Origin: Alphaproteobacteria bacterium
GTDB lineage: Bacteria > Pseudomonadota > Alphaproteobacteria > Sphingomonadales > Sphingomonadaceae
Assembly (NCBI GenBank): GCA_016650315.1
Contig: JAENVZ010000223.1
Span: 1-7,604, forward strand
Direction of reading: 5' to 3'
DNA: 7,604 nucleotides
A program made the position numbers and the translations under genes. Positions within the stretch are counted from its first letter, which is position 1. Every line of letters starts with the position of its first letter. A model generated the notes under the pieces. That model was not told where the DNA came from. It worked only from the letters and a program-made list of their open reading frames with translations, and made no database searches. Shown here piece after piece: positions 6,165 to 7,604 of the stretch.

Positions 6165-6296
6165 TTAACGACCTTTCGGCTTTTCCTTGGGAGGCTCCGC
6201 CGCAGGCTCTCGATCCTCTCTTGGCTTAGAGCCCGCGACGTTCTCGGGGATTTGCTGGGAACTCCACGTTTTCTTTTCGATGTCTCTGTCGTTCAT
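6165..6296 (-). CDS. Small hydrophilic protein (43 residues), overlaps SnoaL-like gene
   Basis: A short ORF beginning MNDRDIEKKTWSSQQIPENV and ending PPKEKPKGR. It is rich in Lys, Glu, Arg and Pro, has no hydrophobic segment, and is probably disordered. I recognise no family. Support for it being real is positional. Its ATG overlaps the stop of the SnoaL-like gene as TGATG (6298-6294), a classic reinitiation arrangement. Its TAA lies 27 bases before the ATG of the PH-SHOCT gene, so it fills the gap almost exactly in the same orientation. It could still be a chance frame, since 43 codons is short. Confidence 0.5.
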   Translation of the reverse strand: MNDRDIEKKTWSSQQIPENVAGSKPREDREPAAEPPKEKPKGR

Positions 6297-6748
6297 CAGG
6301 CGACTCCCCTTGAGTGTGGCGCGGAAGGCGTTTCCCCACGCTGAACCGCACGACGCACCGCGTCAGGGAAGCCGCTTGCGCCGTCCACGGCGAGGTCCCA
6401 GACCTCGGAAAACTTGCCGTTTTGGACGCGATAAAGAGTGAATTCCGAGACGGTCACCCGACGACCTGTCGCCGCAATTCCCTGGAAGTCCGCCCGATGG
6501 GTGCCGGTGCCCGTGAAACGCCCCACGACGTAGTCATCGTCGGCAACGAGGTTCTGTATCTCCCAATGCCAGTCAGGAAATGCGGAGAACAGCGACGGGA
6601 ATTGTGCCGCAACCGCAGCGGGATCCATAGTGACACCGTTCACTTTGATGGGCGATGTATAAAATGAGGACATTCCTTTGGAATCGTGCCCATTGCAGTG
6701 CTCATGGTAAGACAGGTAAATTGATCGGTTGTCGTCGCGCTGAGTCAT
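6296..6748 (-). CDS. SnoaL-like / NTF2-fold (ester cyclase family) protein
   Basis: A 150-residue protein of the SnoaL-like polyketide cyclase branch of the NTF2-like superfamily. An N-terminal helix (NRSIYLSYHEHCNGHD) is followed by a loop with the pocket entrance. Then comes the AAQFPSLFSAFPDWHWEIQNLV segment typical of SnoaL relatives, and the strand pair VVGRFTGTGTHRADFQGI, ATGRRVTVSEFTLYRVQNGKFSEVWDL. The TGR, NGK and EVWDL blocks are family hallmarks. The C-terminal 30 residues diverge from the usual ending. Substrate and reaction cannot be read from sequence; many relatives are uncharacterised. Its ATG overlaps the stop of a truncated upstream frame (ATGA, 6748-6745), and its stop overlaps the next ORF, indicating a translationally coupled set. 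Confidence 0.85.
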   Translation of the reverse strand: MTQRDDNRSIYLSYHEHCNGHDSKGMSSFYTSPIKVNGVTMDPAAVAAQFPSLFSAFPDWHWEIQNLVADDDYVVGRFTGTGTHRADFQGIAATGRRVTVSEFTLYRVQNGKFSEVWDLAVDGASGFPDAVRRAVQRGETPSAPHSRGVA

Positions 6749-6944
6749 TTGTTCTCGCCCCTCACTTGGTCGACCCGCGTCATCGACTCACTTTCATTGT
6801 CTGATGAATTTGGCATTCCGAGGGCCGCTATGTAAGCCGTCAATTCTGCGACGCAGTGTTGCAGATCGCGGAACGCCTTTGATCTTTGAGATGTAAGCGC
6901 ATGGCCCCCCATCAGCGCCTCAAGGACGATGCGCTTGGGGCACA
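6745..6944 (-). pseudogene. 3' remnant of an unrecognised gene, truncated next to IS110
   Basis: An open frame ending in the TGA at 6745-6747 encodes RIVLEALMGGHALTSQRSKA, then FRDLQHCVAELTAYIAALGM and a polar tail ending VRGENK. It is a helical, soluble-looking C-terminus that I cannot assign; a transcription-regulator tail is possible but unproven. The stop overlaps the SnoaL-like start as ATGA, so this frame was probably a complete upstream cistron. Upstream it runs without a proper start into the IS110 transposase remnant, in a different frame from that transposase. The junction is near 6920-6945; its exact position is not clear, and part could still be transposase out of frame. Confidence 0.4.
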
Positions 6945-7402
6945 ACCAATCCAAAGGTCTTCATGCAACCGCGAATCTGATTGGAGAGTTGGGTGACTAT
7001 CTTCAACATCTTCGCTCGCGCACCGACCAGTGTACGAATGAGCATGCTGACGGTGCCCTTGATCCATACCTCGCGGTAGAAACCGACCTCGGCAAGATGC
7101 GCCAGGCCATCCGCATCATTGGCGTCGGTCTTGTTCGGCGCCATGTTCAGCGCCGCCTTGGCATGGCGTGCGTCGATGCAGATCGCTGGCACATCCAGGG
7201 CATTCAGTTCATGATAGAATCAAGCCCGCCAAAGGCCCGGTCTCGAACACCACGCGTGCCGCCGTGGGGGAGCGCTTGCGGACAACTTCGCGATCGCATC
7301 CGGATCGGAGGGGCATTTCCCACGCCAGATCCGCTTACCATCCTGTCGGATGGAAACCGCAGTCTGTTTCATCGAAACATCAAGGCCTATATATTGGGTC
7401 AC
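6920..7402 (-). pseudogene. Broken 5' half of an IS110-family transposase
   Basis: The start MTQYIGLDVSMKQTAVSI (ATG 7402) is the classic IS110 N-terminus with the first RuvC-like (DEDD) Asp. The frame then slips near 7280-7283: the correct continuation RKRSPTAARVVFETGP, with the catalytic Glu, is in another frame, consistent with a 1-base loss. Near 7220-7230 a compensating slip returns to the first frame, where the TGA at 7220-7222 occupies the site of a normally conserved Trp before FYHEL. The original frame then continues VPAICIDARHAKAALNMAPN, KTDANDADGLAHLAEVGF (last two Asp) and SNQIRGCMKTFGLVVP. It ends at a TGA (6920-6922). Everything beyond, including the C-terminal domain with the catalytic serine, is missing. 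Intact members are about 330-400 residues, so this copy is dead. Confidence 0.87.
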
Positions 7403-7472
7403 GGTTGTTCTCCGTCTGATGCTGGGCCCGGTTCAGATCGTGAGCCCGTTTTCATCCTATCGGGGAACAACC
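7403..7472 (-). repeat. IS110 leader with long inverted repeat (candidate bridge-RNA region)
   Basis: Immediately before the transposase ATG, GGTTGTTCTCC (7403-7413) and GGGGAACAACC (7462-7472) form 11-base arms with one imperfect position around a 48-base loop that contains GGGCCC. IS110 elements carry a non-coding region on the transposase strand next to the left end, and in characterised members it encodes the bridge (seek) RNA that guides insertion. Location and structure fit that role; the identification is inferred. The element's left end lies between 7472 and the tRNA-Lys fragment, but no clear boundary is visible. Confidence 0.45.
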
Positions 7473-7548
7473 ACCATGCCGACACAATGGCACTCATGTG
7501 CCCGCTTTGCCGAACCCGTAGATTCCTATTTTATATCAAGGAGTTATA

Positions 7549-7593
7549 TGGTGGACGCACTAGGGCTCGAACCTAGGACCCGCTGATTAAGAG
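7549..7593 (-). tRNA. 3' fragment of tRNA-Lys(CTT), probable att scar
   Basis: Read on the minus strand this is the 3' half of a tRNA. It has anticodon loop CTCTTAA (7593-7587, anticodon CTT), 3' anticodon-stem strand TCAGC (7586-7582) and variable loop GGGTC. The T-arm CTAGG/CCTAG encloses TTCGAGC, then come acceptor strand TGCGTCC (7559-7553), discriminator A and CCA (7551-7549). The 5' side does not match. The bases before the loop (7594-7598) read CCGCG where GCTGA is needed to pair with TCAGC, and no partner for the acceptor strand exists before the window ends. Homology to a tRNA thus stops at the anticodon loop, a typical crossover point for tRNA-targeting integrases. The gene is therefore not functional as seen. 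Confidence 0.8.
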
Positions 7594-7604
7594 CGCGGCT
7601 TAAG

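Noticed and set aside
6929..7576. A 215-codon plus-strand frame across the IS110 region
   Set aside because: It is antisense to clear IS110 transposase sequence, runs into the tRNA fragment, and resembles no protein.
7582..7598. Reading the anticodon as TAA (Leu) from the alternative hairpin CGCT/AGCG
   Set aside because: It would put T at position 37 and leave the wrong variable-loop length; the Lys(CTT) register fits the T-arm and variable loop exactly.
7549..7604. An intact tRNA-Lys gene at the right edge
   Set aside because: The 5' strand of the anticodon stem does not pair with the preserved 3' strand, and tRNA homology stops at 7593.

Overview
This window looks like chromosomal DNA from an alphaproteobacterium, most likely a sphingomonad (Sphingomonadales). 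That is an inference from protein style and gene company (DsbD-family reductase, TlyA, TspO, UbiK, YbjN-domain protein, ProC) and from moderately high GC. No marker here fixes the genus.

Left part (1-5223) is ordinary core chromosome, densely packed. On the plus strand come the 3' part of a DsbD-family membrane disulfide reductase, tlyA (3 bp later), a roughly 160-base leader, tspO, ubiK, an intergenic region with two perfect tandem DnaA boxes, a YbjN-domain protein and proC (8 bp later). A MarR-family regulator converges on proC from the minus strand. The genes cover periplasmic thiol reduction, rRNA methylation, a tetrapyrrole/cholesterol-type membrane protein, ubiquinone biosynthesis and proline biosynthesis; they read as housekeeping neighbours rather than one pathway.

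Middle (5224-5543): the MarR upstream region, several inverted repeats, and an intact tRNA-Gln(TTG) with encoded CCA.

Right part (5544-7604) looks accessory and partly decayed. All genes there are on the minus strand. Reading leftward from the right edge there is a 3' fragment of tRNA-Lys(CTT) starting in the anticodon loop (a likely integration scar), the non-coding leader and broken 5' half of an IS110-family transposase, the tail of an unrecognised gene, and a small gene set: a SnoaL-like/NTF2-fold protein, an overlapping 43-residue ORF, and a PH-SHOCT protein. ATGA and TGATG overlaps suggest translational coupling. The unrecognised gene that once headed this set appears to have lost its 5' part next to the IS110 remnant.

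I found no CRISPR array, complete mobile element or clearly new defence system. The points most worth a second look are the tRNA-Lys scar, the coupled small gene set, the IS110 leader with its long inverted repeat, and the tandem DnaA boxes.
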